Of a DNA stretch of 64,000 nucleotides, positions 23,638 to 35,524 are shown one piece after another (the first letter of the stretch is position 1; the number at the start of each line of letters is the position of its first letter). The notes beneath the pieces are model-generated. The model made no database searches and was not told the origin of the DNA. It saw only the letters and a list, made by a program, of their open reading frames with translations. The stretch is from positions 3,579,881 to 3,643,880 of the forward strand of contig ML664152.1 of assembly GCA_007570785.1 (NCBI GenBank), given 5' to 3'. Position numbers and translations under genes: made by a program. This stretch comes from Antilocapra americana. Lineage: Eukaryota; Chordata; Mammalia; Artiodactyla; Antilocapridae.

Positions 23638-23805
23638 TTTTTTTTTGAGTTGGACTCTTTTAAGTCTTTATTGAATTTGTTACAGTATTGCTTCTGTGTT
23701 ACATTTTGATTCTTTGGCTGAGAGGCATGTGGGATCTCAGCTCTCCGACCAGGGACTGAAATTGAACCTCCTGCATTGGAAGTCTTAACCACAGGATTTT
23801 GATGC
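23638..23805 (-). mobile_element. tRNA-derived SINE (SINE2 type)
   Basis: Antisense copy: tctttattgaatttgttaca (tail), then gggatctcagctctccgac, then gactgaaattgaacctcctg and agtcttaaccacagga. Confidence 0.85.
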
Positions 23806-24425
23806 TGAAATTTAATTTCTACCCTATGATGCACCTCATCCCATATCTTCCTTTTCCTGGCTGAATTCGAGGCTAGGACATTCATACTCTGGTCCACGTA
23901 ACAGCTACATCTCAGCCCATGTGCCTCCCATGTCAACAAATCTGATGTCTTCAGGAAGGGCACAGGCACAAAGGTGAGCTGGCAGGAAGAGAGCCCGAGG
24001 GCGTCAGTGCCCAGGTCATGGGCTCATTGCGCTGCCATGTCTGTAATTTCACCCTGAGCTACTTCTTTAGATCTGCACAATCTGCATTCCTGTGCAAGGG
24101 GAAAGGGCAAAAAAAAAAAAGGCCTCCGTGCAAAAGGCCAACCACACCCACATATCCAGAAACACAGCCTGTTCAGGAAGTGGGTGCCTCCCCCGCCCCA
24201 CCCCAGTGCACTGGAATTCCTGCCGCAGGCCACTGCTTCCTCCCAGGGGAGTTCTGAACTTAAAACAAATTGTGTGTAGAATACTCTGGGCAGAGCCTGG
24301 CCCGAAGTGTGAACTCCTGCCTTAGCCGCCACCACTGCTATTACATCACAGGCGTTACTACGTCACTAAGGGTTGCCACCTCCACGGGTGCTGTCATTCT
24401 GTCACTAAGGGTCCCCGACAGCCAT
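23806..24425. other. Intronic unique sequence
   Basis: Nothing recognized besides an A12 run at about 24108. Confidence 0.5.
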
Positions 24426-24636
24426 TGCTGTTCAGCTGCTCAGTTGTGTCCGACTCTTTGCTACCCCATGGACTGTAGCCCACCAGGCTCCTCTGTTCAT
24501 GGAATTCTCCAGGCAAGAATACTGGAGTGGGTTGTGATTTCCTTCTCCAGGGGCTCTTCCCAACCCCGGGATCGAACCCACATCTGTTACATCTCCTGCA
24601 TTGGCAGATGGGTTCTTTACCACTAGCAGCACTTGT
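24426..24636 (-). mobile_element. Bov-tA SINE
   Basis: Full-length antisense copy: ttgctgttcagctgctcagt, then ccaccaggctcctctgttca, then the head gatcgaacccacatctgtt and ttctttaccactagc. Confidence 0.92.
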
Positions 24637-24739
24637 AGGAAACCCACTATTTGCTAGATGCTGCGTGGCATGTATGGAATTTAAAAAATTAAAGTATATT
24701 CACGTGCTTCTGCTTTGAGAGTTTTAGATAGCTTTAAGA

Positions 24740-25470
24740 ATAAGCAGCCACAGAATGTAACTGGTATAGCCACTATGGAGAACAGTATGGAGGTTCCTTA
24801 AAAAACTAAAAATAGAGCTAATATCTGACCTTGCAATCCCCCTTCTGGGCATATATCCAGAGAAAAATATGGCCCGAAAAGATACATGCTTCACCGTGTT
24901 CACTGAAGCACTGTTTACGATGGCCAAGACACTAAAACAACCCAAATGTCCACTGACGGAGGAATGGATCAATAAGATGTGGTATATATATATACAGTGG
25001 AAGACTACTCAGTCATTAAAAAGAATGAAATAAGGCCATTTGCAGCAACATGGATGGACTTAGAGTGTCATACTGAGTGAGGTAAGCCAGACAGAGAAGG
25101 AGAAATATCATATGGCATGCCGTATATGTGGAGTCGAAAAAGAAATGATACAGACAAACTTAACTTACAATACAGAAAGAGATTCACAGACTTAGAAAAC
25201 AAACGGATGGTTGCCGGGGTGGGGGGAAGGGATAGTTGAGGACTTTGGGTAGGACATGTACATACTGCTATATTTAAAATGGATAACCAGCAAGGACTTA
25301 TGGTATAGCACCTGGAACTCTGCTCAATGGTATGTGCCAGCCTGGATGGGAGGTGGGGGAGAATGGAAACATGGATATGTATGGCTGATCCGTTCACTGT
25401 TCACCTGAAACTATCACAACATTGTTAATTGGCTATGCCCCAATACAAAATTTTTTTGTTGTCAAAATAA
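24740..25470 (+). mobile_element. Bovine-type L1 3' end
   Basis: Continuous L1: gtatagccactatggagaac, then caatcccccttctgggcata, then cagcaacatggatggactta, then the 3' UTR ggataaccagcaaggactta and ctgaaactatcacaacattg. It is 5'-truncated and carries no usable ORF. Confidence 0.92.
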
Positions 25471-25479
25471 TAATAATAA

Positions 25480-27915
25480 AAATGATAAGAATAAGAATAA
25501 CCAGCCACAGCCAGGGATGCTGGCCGTTCAAGATTGGACATGCCTGGGGGTCTTTGGGGGGTCATGTTGGGTCCTACTGGACTGTTGAAAAACCTTTGGA
25601 AGTTTTTGAGATAACTGAGAGAGGAAGTAAGACTGAGAGAACAGGAGTCAGCAGAATGCCTGCGGGCTCACAGAAGAGGCTGTGGCGGAGGTGGTCCATG
25701 GCCATGGGCAACCCATGTGTTCTCCTGGGAAAACTCTGCTCCATGAGAACAGCTGACATATCATCAGAAGCGTCCCTGAGTCTTGGACATGCTACTGAAC
25801 GTCAAGGATGCTGCTCCAAGCTCACCATGATTTAATGAGTGCCCATGGCTTTAACTAAGGCAAAGATTTAATGAAGGCCAAATGGGCAGCCGTCAGCACA
25901 GAGGTCTCGTCACCAGCCTCTGCAGGTCTGGGAGGCTTTCTCCCTACTCACACCTGGACGGGCCTGGCGGAAATATGCTGGGGGCCTTGTCCGTTGACCT
26001 CTTAGGTAATGGGACCTGCCGGGTAGATGCCAGGGCTGGTAGAGTCTCCCACCTATTAGGGAACAGTTGTGTTTAGTTCCAGGACCATCGTGCAGTCTGG
26101 CAGCATCTGAGCTGGGCTTTCTGGATAATTCCGGACTATGGCTCTCCACCAGGGTGGCCCTTGACCTGCCCTGGGCCAGAACTGAGGGGTCTGGAGCAGC
26201 CCATCCCCTGGAGATGGGTGCAGAGCTGCCCAGTGGGGGCTGTGGGCAGGACTCTGCCTGTGGGCTGGCAGGATGGGCACCCTTCCCCATGGTGTTTCTT
26301 CAGCCGCCCCTACGAGTGGCCAGGACAGCATCCACCCCTGCCCTCCCCTGGTGCCAGAGGCTGATGCCCGACTCTGCTGCTGTGCACGCTTCAAGGAACC
26401 CGCCTCCGCCTCTCCCAGCCCTTCCAGGAATTGTTTGTTTGTTTCAGACGAATCCTGCGTCCCCGCAGCACAGAGCGACAGAAAAGCCAGGTTTAACTGA
26501 TCGACAAGACAGCCCAGCCCTACAATCCCTACTTCAGAGGTCAGCTGAAGGCGATGCCCTGGTTAGCGAGGCCAGTCAGCAGACAGGCGCTGCTCTTTCC
26601 ATGCCACACTGGATGGCACAGAACCGTGGACAGAAAGCTGGACGGCCACCCTTGTCCACGGCCCCTCCTCCATCCTTCGCACACCCAGGCTGGTTGGCAC
26701 ACGTACCATCCTCCCTGAGGGCAAATGGACACAACCACAGCCCTAGTAACACTCTGGCCCCACACCTGTGCCTGCAGGGAGGAGTCCTGGGGACACCTGC
26801 ACGGTTCGGGAACTTCAACCCCCAGCAGTGCCATAAGTATCACCTGTGGGCATGTGTGTGCTGTGTGGAGTCCACCATGAGTCCCAATCTCTCCTGATAT
26901 GTCTGTATAACTGTCGCACGATATTTTTACTGTGTCTCCATGCTGTCAATATGATGCACAAACTGTCTGACTTTATCCATCTCACCCGAAGCCCTGAGCA
27001 CCCTTCAAGAAATATGCTTAACTGACTCCCTCCCAAAGCTTTTTCTTAAAAAAAAAAAACAAACAAAACAGATATTCCTTCAAAAGGGCATGTCTTGCTT
27101 TTGCATTAGAGAAAATCACCCCCATTTGAGACCCTGAATATTGGGGGTGTGTTTATTTCCAGAGCTATGTGTAGGTGGGGCCAGTAGGGGACTCCCTGTC
27201 TGTCCCTTCCCACCCCTCCTTCTGAGGGTGGCACTGCCCCTCTCCAGGGAAGAAGGGGGGAACTCACCTCTGCTCCACTTTTGCTCTCCTGGCCCCCCCA
27301 GCCTGTGAGGCCATTCCAGCCCGGGCACAGTCACGGCAATTCACTGTTTATGGAGGTCATAAAACAAAGAGCAGAAGGAGGACCTTCCTTTACAGCCCAG
27401 GAGCACAGTAAAGTGGGATGATAAACAGTGACCTGGCCTTGCTCCTTAAAGGGACAAGCACCGTTTACAAGGTCTGTCTGCCAAGAAATCACTCTCGGCT
27501 ATGAGGGGCCAAAGGGATGTTCCAGGCGATGCTCAGTGTGGCTTCAACTAGATGTTTTTACTTCCTGTTAACCATTCTGATGAAACAAAGAAAGCGAAGG
27601 GGACCCCGGGGCCCTGGCAACCACATCTGATGTGGGGAGAGTGTCTCCTACATAGCTGTTTTGGCTGAGCCCTTGCAGGCTCGCTGCAGACCCGCCAGCC
27701 CTAGGCGGCAGGAACGGGACTGTGTCCCCTTCCGTTCTGGAGCTGAGATTTGAGTTCTGCATAGCTGAGTCTGACCTCAGAAATCTGGGCACAATTCCCC
27801 CCTCTGCCTTCCTCTCCCTTTAGGCTCAGTTTTTGAGAAAAATGTCTCAGAGGGAGGAGCTCCTGGGACAGACAGCAATGCAACTTGACTGTTTCACGAC
27901 TGCAACAACCACGGC
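25480..27915. other. Longest repeat-free stretch of the big intron
   Basis: About 2.4 kb of GC-rich unique DNA. It holds the longest open frame in the window (26067-26897, plus strand, 276 codons), antisense to PDE9A, with no recognizable domain. An A12 run lies near 27048. I looked on the minus strand for the alternative PDE9A exons and did not find them. Confidence 0.5.
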
Positions 27916-27917
27916 AG

Positions 27918-28000
27918 TCTTCATGGAGCACTCCCTAGATTCCAGGCACTGTTCTGAGTGGTTTGTACGTGCTGATCAGGTAAGGCTCTAAGAGCCTGAA
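27918..28000 (+). mobile_element. MIR fragment
   Basis: The segment gagcactccctagattccag, then gcactgttctgagtggtttg resembles the MIR core in the sense direction. Confidence 0.55.
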
Positions 28001-28264
28001 CAGGCCACTGATGTAGCGAGAAGGCCACGGTGCGACCTGGCCAGACCCCCAGTGCACCCCAGGCATGTTCCCACGTGGGCTGCAAAGACGGGCAGTGTCT
28101 CCTATGATTATATATCTTTTTTCTTTTCCCTTATATTTCTTCTTATTTTTGCTCTATGTATCTTTATTTCTCTGTTGTTAGGTGTCTAATGGTTTATGAT
28201 GTCTACCTTCTTTGTGAATTGTACCTTTTATCATTAAAAATGTTCATCTGTTTCATTTTAAAAA
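28001..28264. other. Intronic AT-rich sequence, unassigned
   Basis: T-rich tract at 28105-28260. It could be an L1-related 5' extension of the next element, but this is not clear. Confidence 0.4.
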
Positions 28265-28615
28265 AGAGAAAAGCAAATATTGTATATTAATGCATACATG
28301 TGAAATCTATAAAAATGGTACAGATGAACTTATTTGCAACACAGCGAGGGGGGAAGGTGAGGTGGGATGAAACGGGAGACTGAGATCGACATATATACAC
28401 TACTATGTAGGGAACAGGTAACGAACGAGAACCTACTGTATAGCCACAAGGAGCTTTACTCAGTGCTCTGCGGTGGCCTAAATAGGAAGGAAATCGAAAA
28501 AAGGGGATATGTGTACACACGTGACTGATTCACTTTGATATACAGCAGAAACTAACACATTGTAAGGCAACTGTACTCCAATAAAAAAATTAATAATAAA
28601 AATAAAAAGGCATCA
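28265..28615 (+). mobile_element. L1 3' end, cetartiodactyl type
   Basis: The sequence gagaacctactgtatagcca, then gattcactttgatatacagc, then actgtactccaataaaaaaa ends in an A/T-rich tail with two AATAAA-like signals. Confidence 0.88.
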
Positions 28616-29194
28616 ACATAAAAAAAGTGAAGATGGGCAGTGTCTTGCTGACCCATGAGGACAAAGACATCCTGCATGCTGGCCTCCTCTCTGAGAAGAG
28701 ACCCCCGCCCTCCGCCGCCATGGTGTGATGAGGGTGGACTTTTGAGGGAGAAGGACACCCTCAGGGGAATCTGAAGCTGAGAACGGGCAGCCGGTTGATG
28801 GTACACGCTGGCGGGACTTTGTCCACTATGTGATAACCTCGTATGTCTTGGTGATAGGACACTCTGTGGGAAAGGAGAATTACAGTGAAGCCAAAGGGAG
28901 TCCACCCCGGTCCACTGTGTCTGGGCTTTGACAGTGTGGGAAATGGCCCCAGAAGATGGGTGTCAGGAAGAATTCTCTCAGGTCAGCTCTGATCGAAGAA
29001 GGCGATGGATGATGGGGGCCTCATCTGACAGGAGGACTCTTGCAAAACTGTTAGAAACTGAGCAGAACCAAAGGTTCTCCTCCATCAGTTGCATAATCAT
29101 AGAGGCTGCAAAGATAAATTAAAAATAAAAATCCCCAGATGACAGAGGTTGAAATGAGCATGTACTTATAATTGCCTTTCATGCCAAGTGTAAG
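28616..29194. other. Intronic unique sequence
   Basis: Nothing recognized. Confidence 0.5.
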
Positions 29195-29274
29195 TATTGG
29201 GTTAGTCAAAAAGTTCACTGAAGTTTTTCCATAACATCTTATGGGAAAACCTAAAAGAACTTTTTGGCCAACTA
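29195..29274. mobile_element. Mariner-type MITE (about 80 bp foldback)
   Basis: Inverted halves: ttagtcaaaaagttcactga at the left and the reverse complement of gaactttttggccaacta at the right, around a central ccataacatcttatggg palindrome. This is the typical structure of a short mariner-derived element. The left end starts after a TA; the right end is cut by a SINE. Confidence 0.8.
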
Positions 29275-29476
29275 GGTGGCTCAGTGGTAAAGAATTTGCT
29301 TGCCAACATGGGAGGCAGGGGTTCAATCCCTTGGTTGGGAAGATCACCAGGAGAAGAAAATGGAAATCAGCTCCAATATTCTTGCCTGAAGAATTCCATG
29401 AACAGAGGAGTCTGGTGGGCTACAGTCCTTGGGGTCATAAAGAGTCAGACAGGATTGAGTGACTGAGCATGCAACA
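29275..29476 (+). mobile_element. Bov-tA SINE, 5'-truncated
   Basis: The ggtggctcagtggtaaagaa head, then ggggttcaatcccttggttg, then gaattccatgaacagaggag and the gattgagtgactgagca end. Its first few bases are missing where it meets the mariner element. Confidence 0.9.
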
Positions 29477-29479
29477 CAC

Positions 29480-30500
29480 CTAAAAACTAAAGAAAAAGAG
29501 GCTAGTAAGTGCTAAACAGATAGGGGATCTTAAGAGGAAAATCCACGAACAAGAATATGACTTTGTTGAATTTAAAAATGTATCTGAAATTAAAAAATCA
29601 TGGATGGGCTTATAGCAGTTTGAAGTAAGAACAGTCAGGGAAACTGAGGATCCATCATAAGGAACTCTCCAATCTGAAGAGCAGAAAGAAAAGAACATTA
29701 AAAAAATACCAGAGCCAGTCACTTAAGGGATAAGAACATTCTAACCACATGTAACTAGTCTCAGAAGGAAAGGGGAGAGAATGGTGCATAAAATACACTT
29801 AATGAAATAATTGTGAAAATGTTAACAAATTCAATGAAAACAAATTTATACACCATGGAAGCTCAACAAAGAACACCAAGCAGGATAAGCAAGAAGAAAA
29901 TGAGGGCAAAGCAGGGTCAAAGTGGTGAAGCCCACAGATAAAGGAAAAACACCTTCAAAGTCTCCAGAGAAACAGGACACCACTGCAGGGGAACAATGAC
30001 AGGAGATGAGATGGTTAGATGGCAGCATCGATTCAACAGACATGAGTCTGAGCAAATTCAGGGAGATGGTTGGTGCAGGAGAGGGAAGCTGGCTGTCCTT
30101 CACCCCATGGAAGCATGCTGCAGTCCATGGGATCGCAAAGAGTTGGACACAACTGAGCAACTGAACAACAACAACAAAATGAAACAATAAAAGCTGACTT
30201 CTCATCAGAAACAGAGGGAGCTAGAAAAGGGGGGACATCTTTAGACTCTTTCTAAAGACAAAAACAAAACAAAGCCCTGAATGCAGCAACCTATACCCTG
30301 AAAAAGATTTCAAAATGAGGGCAAAACAGACATAGATTCAGAGAGCCAAAAGCTGAGAGAATTAGTCACTAGCAGTTTGCACTTCAGGAAATGTTAAAAG
30401 AAAAAAGAAAAATTTCAGGCTGAAGGGCTGTAACACCACTCAGGAGCTGGACTCTACAGAAAAAACAAAAACAGAATTGGCAAAAAATTATCTTTAAGTT
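29480..30500 (+). mobile_element. Old L1M ORF1-region fragment, split by BovB
   Basis: Diverged L1 internal sequence. The words gagaaacaggacaccactgc and ggggaacaatgac before the BovB and aaagctgacttctcatcaga after it are adjacent in intact L1M elements. The later atgttaaaagaaaaaagaaa block also fits. Confidence 0.65.
29998..30178 (+). mobile_element. BovB 3' end, short insertion into L1M
   Basis: Sense BovB: aggagatgagatggttagat, then gcaaagagttggacacaact, then (aac)n. The short aacaatga at the left and aacaataa at the right are a likely target-site duplication. Confidence 0.8.
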
Positions 30501-30800
30501 TCTTTTAATCGTTTCTTCAAAAGACAGCTGGCTGTTTAAAAATCTTAATACCGTATTATGGAGTTTATAATGGATGTAAATTGTCTCAGTTGCTCCGTCT
30601 GCTGTAACAGACGACCAGAGCCTGGGTGGGTTGTAAACAACAGACATTTGCTTCTCACAGTTTTGGGGCTGAAGTCCAAGATCACGGCACCAGCAGAGTC
30701 AGTGTCTGCGAGGGCCGACTGCCAGGCACATAGATGGCCACTGTTCCACCGTCTTCACAGGGCAGAAGGGACGGGTGGCGGGTGCCCTCTGAGCTCTCTT
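30501..30800. other. Intronic sequence, unassigned
   Basis: Nothing recognized. Confidence 0.4.
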
Positions 30801-30900
30801 TCGTTGTTTAGTCGTAAGTCATGCCTGACTTTTTGTGGCCCCATGGACTGCAGTCCCCAGGATCCTCTGTCCATGGGATTTCCCAGGCAAGAATACTGGG
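30801..30900 (-). mobile_element. Bov-tA SINE, partial
   Basis: Antisense BovB-derived half only: tcgttgtttagtcgtaagtc to ggcaagaatactgg. Confidence 0.85.
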
Positions 30901-31129
30901 TCTCCTTTATAAGGGCACTAATCCTATTCCTAAGGGCTCCACTCTTATGATCTACTCACCATCCAAAGGCCCCACTTCCAAATGCCATCACACTGGCGGT
31001 TAGGAGCTCAATGTGTGAATTTGAGGGGGACACAAGCATCAGTGTATAGCACAATGCAAAGTGAGCTGTGGTAATAACTCAAAGGCTGTGGGGGGGAAGT
31101 CTACTTACTTTTTTATGTAGTTATTAATT

Positions 31130-32428
31130 TTAAATAGACTAAAAAGTTAAGGATGATTTAAAAATGGGCAAAGATCTGAAAAGAGACTTCAAGAGAAAAA
31201 GATACCCATGTGGCAAGTAAACATATGAGAAGATGCTCAACATCATTAGGGAACTGCAAATTAAAACCATAATGAGATACCACTCACATCTATTAGAACT
31301 GAGAAAATAGCAAAAAATACCATCGAAAACACCACCGCCACCAAATGCTAGTGAGGATGTGGAGCAACAGGACCTCTCATTCATTGCTGGTGGAAATGCA
31401 AAACAGTACAGTCACTCTGGAAGGTAGTTTGGTGGTTTCTTACAAAGCTAAATGCACGATTGAGCAACTGCACTGCTGGGTATCTACCCTAAACAGTTGA
31501 AACCCACAAGAAGGCAGAAGAAGAGGAATCCTGGATCCAAATCAGTAAAACACACACGACTGGGCTTCTGTGGTGGTCCAGTGATTAGGAATCTACCTGC
31601 CAATACAGGGAACACAGGTTCAATCCCTGGGATGCCTCCACATGCCTTGGTGCAACTGAGCCTATGCACAGTGACTACTGAAGCCAGAGCACCCTAGAGC
31701 CTGTGGCTCTGCAAGAAGAGAAGTCACCCTAATGAGAGGCCCACACACCACAGCTACAGAGTAGCCCTCTCTCATTGCAAACAGAAAGCTGGCACATAGC
31801 AATGAAGACCCAGTGCAGCCAAGAAGGAAATAAATACATGAAAAAACAAATGGCAACATTCACCCAAATGTTTACAGCAGCTCTGCTCATAGTTGCCAAA
31901 ACTTTGACACACTCAAGACATCCTTCAATAGGTGAAGAATAAACAAACTATAGTATATTCATGGAACATCAAGCAACACTAAGAAGAAATGAGCTATGAA
32001 ACTGTGACAAGGTATAAAGGAAAAGTCCTCAGTAAGGGAAGTCAGTCTATAAGGCTGCAGACTGTATGATACCAATTATAGATATTCTGGAAAAGGCACC
32101 ACTATGAAGACATTATAAAGATTTGTAGTTGCCAGGGGTACAGGGGAAAGGACAGATGAGCAGGTGAAGCACAGAGGATTTTTAGGGCAGAGAAACTACT
32201 CTGTCTGCCCCTGTAGTGGTGGATGCAGGTCACTATGCATCTGAAAAACCAGACTGTGCACCACACGTCTGATACTGAATCCTGATATTAACTATGGACT
32301 CTGGTTGACAATGATGTGTCAGCGCTGCTCACTGATTACAATGGATGTAAAGCTCTAAGGCAGGATGTAGATGGTGGGGGAGCCGTGTGAGTGTATAGGG
32401 AGGGAATATGGAGAGGGGAACTCTCTGC
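31130..32428 (+). mobile_element. Old L1M 3' end, broken by a SINE and a BovB
   Basis: L1 words in order: gaagatgctcaacatcatta, then tgctagtgaggatgtggagc, then ctggtggaaatgcaaaacag, then aggtgaagaataaacaaact, then ttgccaggggtacagggg. It continues after the BovB with actcaactttgct at 33920, so the insertion lies close to the L1 3' end. Confidence 0.85.
31560..31850 (+). mobile_element. tRNA-derived SINE (CHR-1 type) in L1M
   Basis: Head ctgtggtggtccagtgatta and gttcaatccctgggatgc, then the long body with tgcaactgagcctatgcaca and gaagacccagtgcagccaag and an A-rich tail. Confidence 0.85.
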
Positions 32429-33115
32429 GCTTTTCTTGAATAGTTTTTCCCATTCTGTTGCTTTCCTCTATTTCTTTGCATTGATCTCTGAGGAAGGCTT
32501 TCTTATCTCTTCTTGCTATTCTTTGGAACTCTGCATTCAAATGGGTATATCTTTTCTTTTCTCCTTTGCTTTTCACTTCTCTTCTTTTCACAGCTATTTA
32601 TAAGGCCTCCTTAGATAGCCATTTTGCTTTTCTGCATTTCTTTTCAATGGGGATGGTCTTAATCCCTGTCTCCTGTTCATCAAGCACTCTATCAGATCTA
32701 GTCCCTTAAATCTATTTCTCACTTCTACTGTATAAGGGATTTGATTTAGGTCATACCTGAATGGTCTAGTGGTTTTCCCTACTTTCTTCAATTTCAGTCT
32801 GAATTTGGCAATAAGGAGTTCATGATCTGAGCCACAGTCAGCTCCTGGTCTTGTTTTTGCTGACTGTATAGAACTTCTCCATCTTTGGCTGCAAAGAATA
32901 TAATCAATCTGATTTCGGTGTTGATCATCTGGTGATGTCCAGGTGTAAAGCCTTCTCTTGTGTTGCTGGAAGAGGGTGTTTGCTATGACCAGTGTGTTCT
33001 CTTGGCAAAACTCTATTAGCCTTTGCCCTGCTTCATTCTGTACTCCAAAGCCAAATTTACCTGTTACTCCAGGTGTTTCTTGACTTTCTACTTTTGTATT
33101 CCAGTCCCTTATAAT
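32429..33115 (-). mobile_element. BovB 5' part, inverted half (endonuclease region)
   Basis: The minus strand encodes the AP-endonuclease-like C-terminal half of BovB, with GFGVQNEAGQRLIEFC, then TWTSPDDQHRNQIDYIL and DCGSDHELL in the usual order. At 33116 the element switches strand. The two halves together look like one 5'-inverted insertion. Confidence 0.9.
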
Positions 33116-33905
33116 GAAAAGATATGCAGATGACACCACCCTTATGGCAGAAAGTGAAGAGGAACTAAAAAGCCTCTTGATAAAAATGAAAGAGGAGAGT
33201 GAAAAAGTTGGCTTTAAGCTCAATATTCAGAAAACTAAGATCATGGCATCTGGTCCCAGCACTTCATGGGAAATAGATGGGGAAAGAGTGGAAACAGTGG
33301 CTGACTTTATTTTTTTGGGCTCCAAAATCACTGCAGATGGTGATTGCAGCCATGCAATTAAAAGACGCTTACTCCTTGGAAGGAAAGTTATGAGCAAACT
33401 AGATAGCATATTGAAAAGCAGAGACATTACTTTGCCAACAAAGGTCCATCTAGTCAAGGCTATGATTTTTCCAGTGGTCATGTATGGATGTGAGAGTTGG
33501 ACAGTGAAGAAAGCTGAGCGCCAAAGAATTGATGCTTTTGAACTGTGGTGTTGGAGGAGACTCTTGAGAGTCCCTTGGATTGCAAGGAGATCCAACCAAT
33601 CCATCCTAAAGGAGATCAGTCCTGGGTGTTCATTGGAAGGACTGATGTTGAAGCTGAAACTCCAATACTTTGGCCACCTCATGTGAAAAGTTGACTCATT
33701 TGAAAAGACCCTGATGCTGGGAAAGATTGAGGGCAGGAGGAGAAGGGGACAACAGAGGATGAGATGGTTGGATGGCATCACCGACTTGATGGCCATGGGT
33801 TTGGGTGAACTCCAGGAGTTGGTGATGGACAGGGAAGCTTGGTGTGCTGTGGTTCATGGGGTCGCAAAGAGTCAGACATGACTGGGCAACTGAACTGAAC
33901 TGAAC
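33116..33905 (+). mobile_element. BovB 3' part, sense half of the same insertion
   Basis: It starts in the YADDTTLM motif of the reverse transcriptase and continues open for 190 codons through LLGRKVMSKLDSILKSRDI and VKKAERQRIDAFELW to the 3' end at the (actga)n tail. It is among the better preserved copies here, but it lacks the RT fingers and palm and an intact endonuclease, so it cannot be active. Flanking gaactctctgcgcttttc (32419-32436) and gaactctgtgcttttc (33903-33918) fit a target-site duplication. Confidence 0.92.
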
Positions 33906-33979
33906 TCTGTGCTTTTCACTCAACTTTGCTTTTTTATTGGATCTCCAAAAAAAGAAAGTTTGTAATTAAAAAAAAAAAG

Positions 33980-35100
33980 GTTAAGGATACATAGTGAAAT
34001 ATTACAACCAACTAAAAGTTATGCTAAAAAGTAGAGGTAAAGAGTCAATGGAAGAAATAAAATAGAATGCAAAATTTATCCAATGAATCCAAGAGCAGGA
34101 AGAAGAGAAGAAACAGGAAACCAAACTCAAGATCAAAAAAAAAAAGTAACATGACAAACCTAACCTTGAGCATATCAAGAAATACATTACACACAAATGA
34201 ATGTAGGTAGAAGTAATACCCAAATTACATAAAATCTTTTAGAAAATAGAGAAAAAAGCAAACCTCCCAATATATTTTATAAAAACTTGACAAAGACATC
34301 ACAAGAAAAATGGCATAAGCCAACATCCCACATAAGCATGGATAAAAAACTCCTTCACATATTATTACAAATAAAATATAGCAATATATAAAAGAATACA
34401 TGTTATATCAGAGTAGAGGGTCTGTATACCTTTGGTTAAAGTTCTTCCCAAATATTTTCCTAGGAATACTTCCTGGGAATACAAGTGGAATTATCCCAGA
34501 AATGCAAAGCTGTTTTAGCATTCAAAAATCAGTCACTATAATTCACTATCTTAACAGAATAAAGGAGAAAAAAAATCATGTTATCCCAGTAGATGCAGAA
34601 AGAATATGTAACAAAATTTAACACCTGTTTATATTGAGAAAACAACCTTTAGAAAACTAATTCCTCAACCCATCTCAGTAGGTACACAAAGAACATCTGG
34701 CAAAATTTAACAGAGAATTTTGTCAAAGACCATTTGACAAAAAACTCTCAGCAAACTAGAATAGGACATCCTCAATCTGATAAAGGACACCTACAAAAAG
34801 TCTATATCTCATGTCACACCCAATGGTAAAAAAGTGGATACATACTCCTTAAGGTTGGAATGAGGTAAGGATGTCTGCTCTCTTGTACTGCAGTTTCAAC
34901 CAATGCAATAAGACAAGTAAAAGAAATAAAACCCCAAAAGACTGGACTGTAGGAAGTAACATTGTCTTTATTATTAGAAGATATGATTGTCTCTATGGAA
35001 AAATCTTAAGATTCTATAAAATAACTATCACAAATAACACACGAACTAATAACCAATATCACAAGATGCTATGTCAATACACAAATATCTACCAAGGAGG
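33980..35100 (+). mobile_element. Old L1M ORF2 fragment (first piece)
   Basis: Decayed L1 ORF2 with words from the RT and thumb region: cacaagaaaaatggcataag, then gcattcaaaaatcagtcact, then aggatgtctgctctcttgta. It is interrupted by BovB/L1 insertions and appears to continue at 38016. Confidence 0.75.
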
Positions 35101-35159
35101 AAGGGGTGTGTGTGTGTGGGATGAACTGGGAGGTTGGGATTGACACAGACACAGTATTG

Positions 35160-35524
35160 ACCATTGCTGTTCAGTCTCTAAGTTGTGTCCGGCTCTTCGC
35201 AACCCTGTGAATTGCAGCACGCCATGCTCCTCTGTCCTCCACTGGCTCCTGGAGTTTCTTCAAACTCATGTCCATTGAGTTGATGATGCTATCTAACCAT
35301 CTCATCCTCTGCTGACCCCTCTCCTTTGGCCTTCAATCTTTCCCAGCATCAGGGTCTTTTCCAATGAGTTGGCTTTTCACATCAGGTGGCCAAATATTGG
35401 AGCCTCAGCATCAGTCTTTCTTATGAATATTCAGGGTTAATTTCCTTTAGGATTGACTGGCTTGGTCTCCATGCAGTCCAAGGAACTCTCAAGAGTCTTC
35501 TCTAGCACCACAGTTCAAAAGCAC
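35160..35524 (-). mobile_element. BovB, 3' part (left of a nested L1)
   Basis: Antisense BovB 3' end from ttgctgttcagtctctaagt to cagttcaaaagcac, where L1 sequence begins. Confidence 0.9.

Noticed and set aside
33114..33686. 190-codon plus-strand open frame as a gene
   Set aside because: It is the RT C-terminal part of the 5'-inverted BovB copy.
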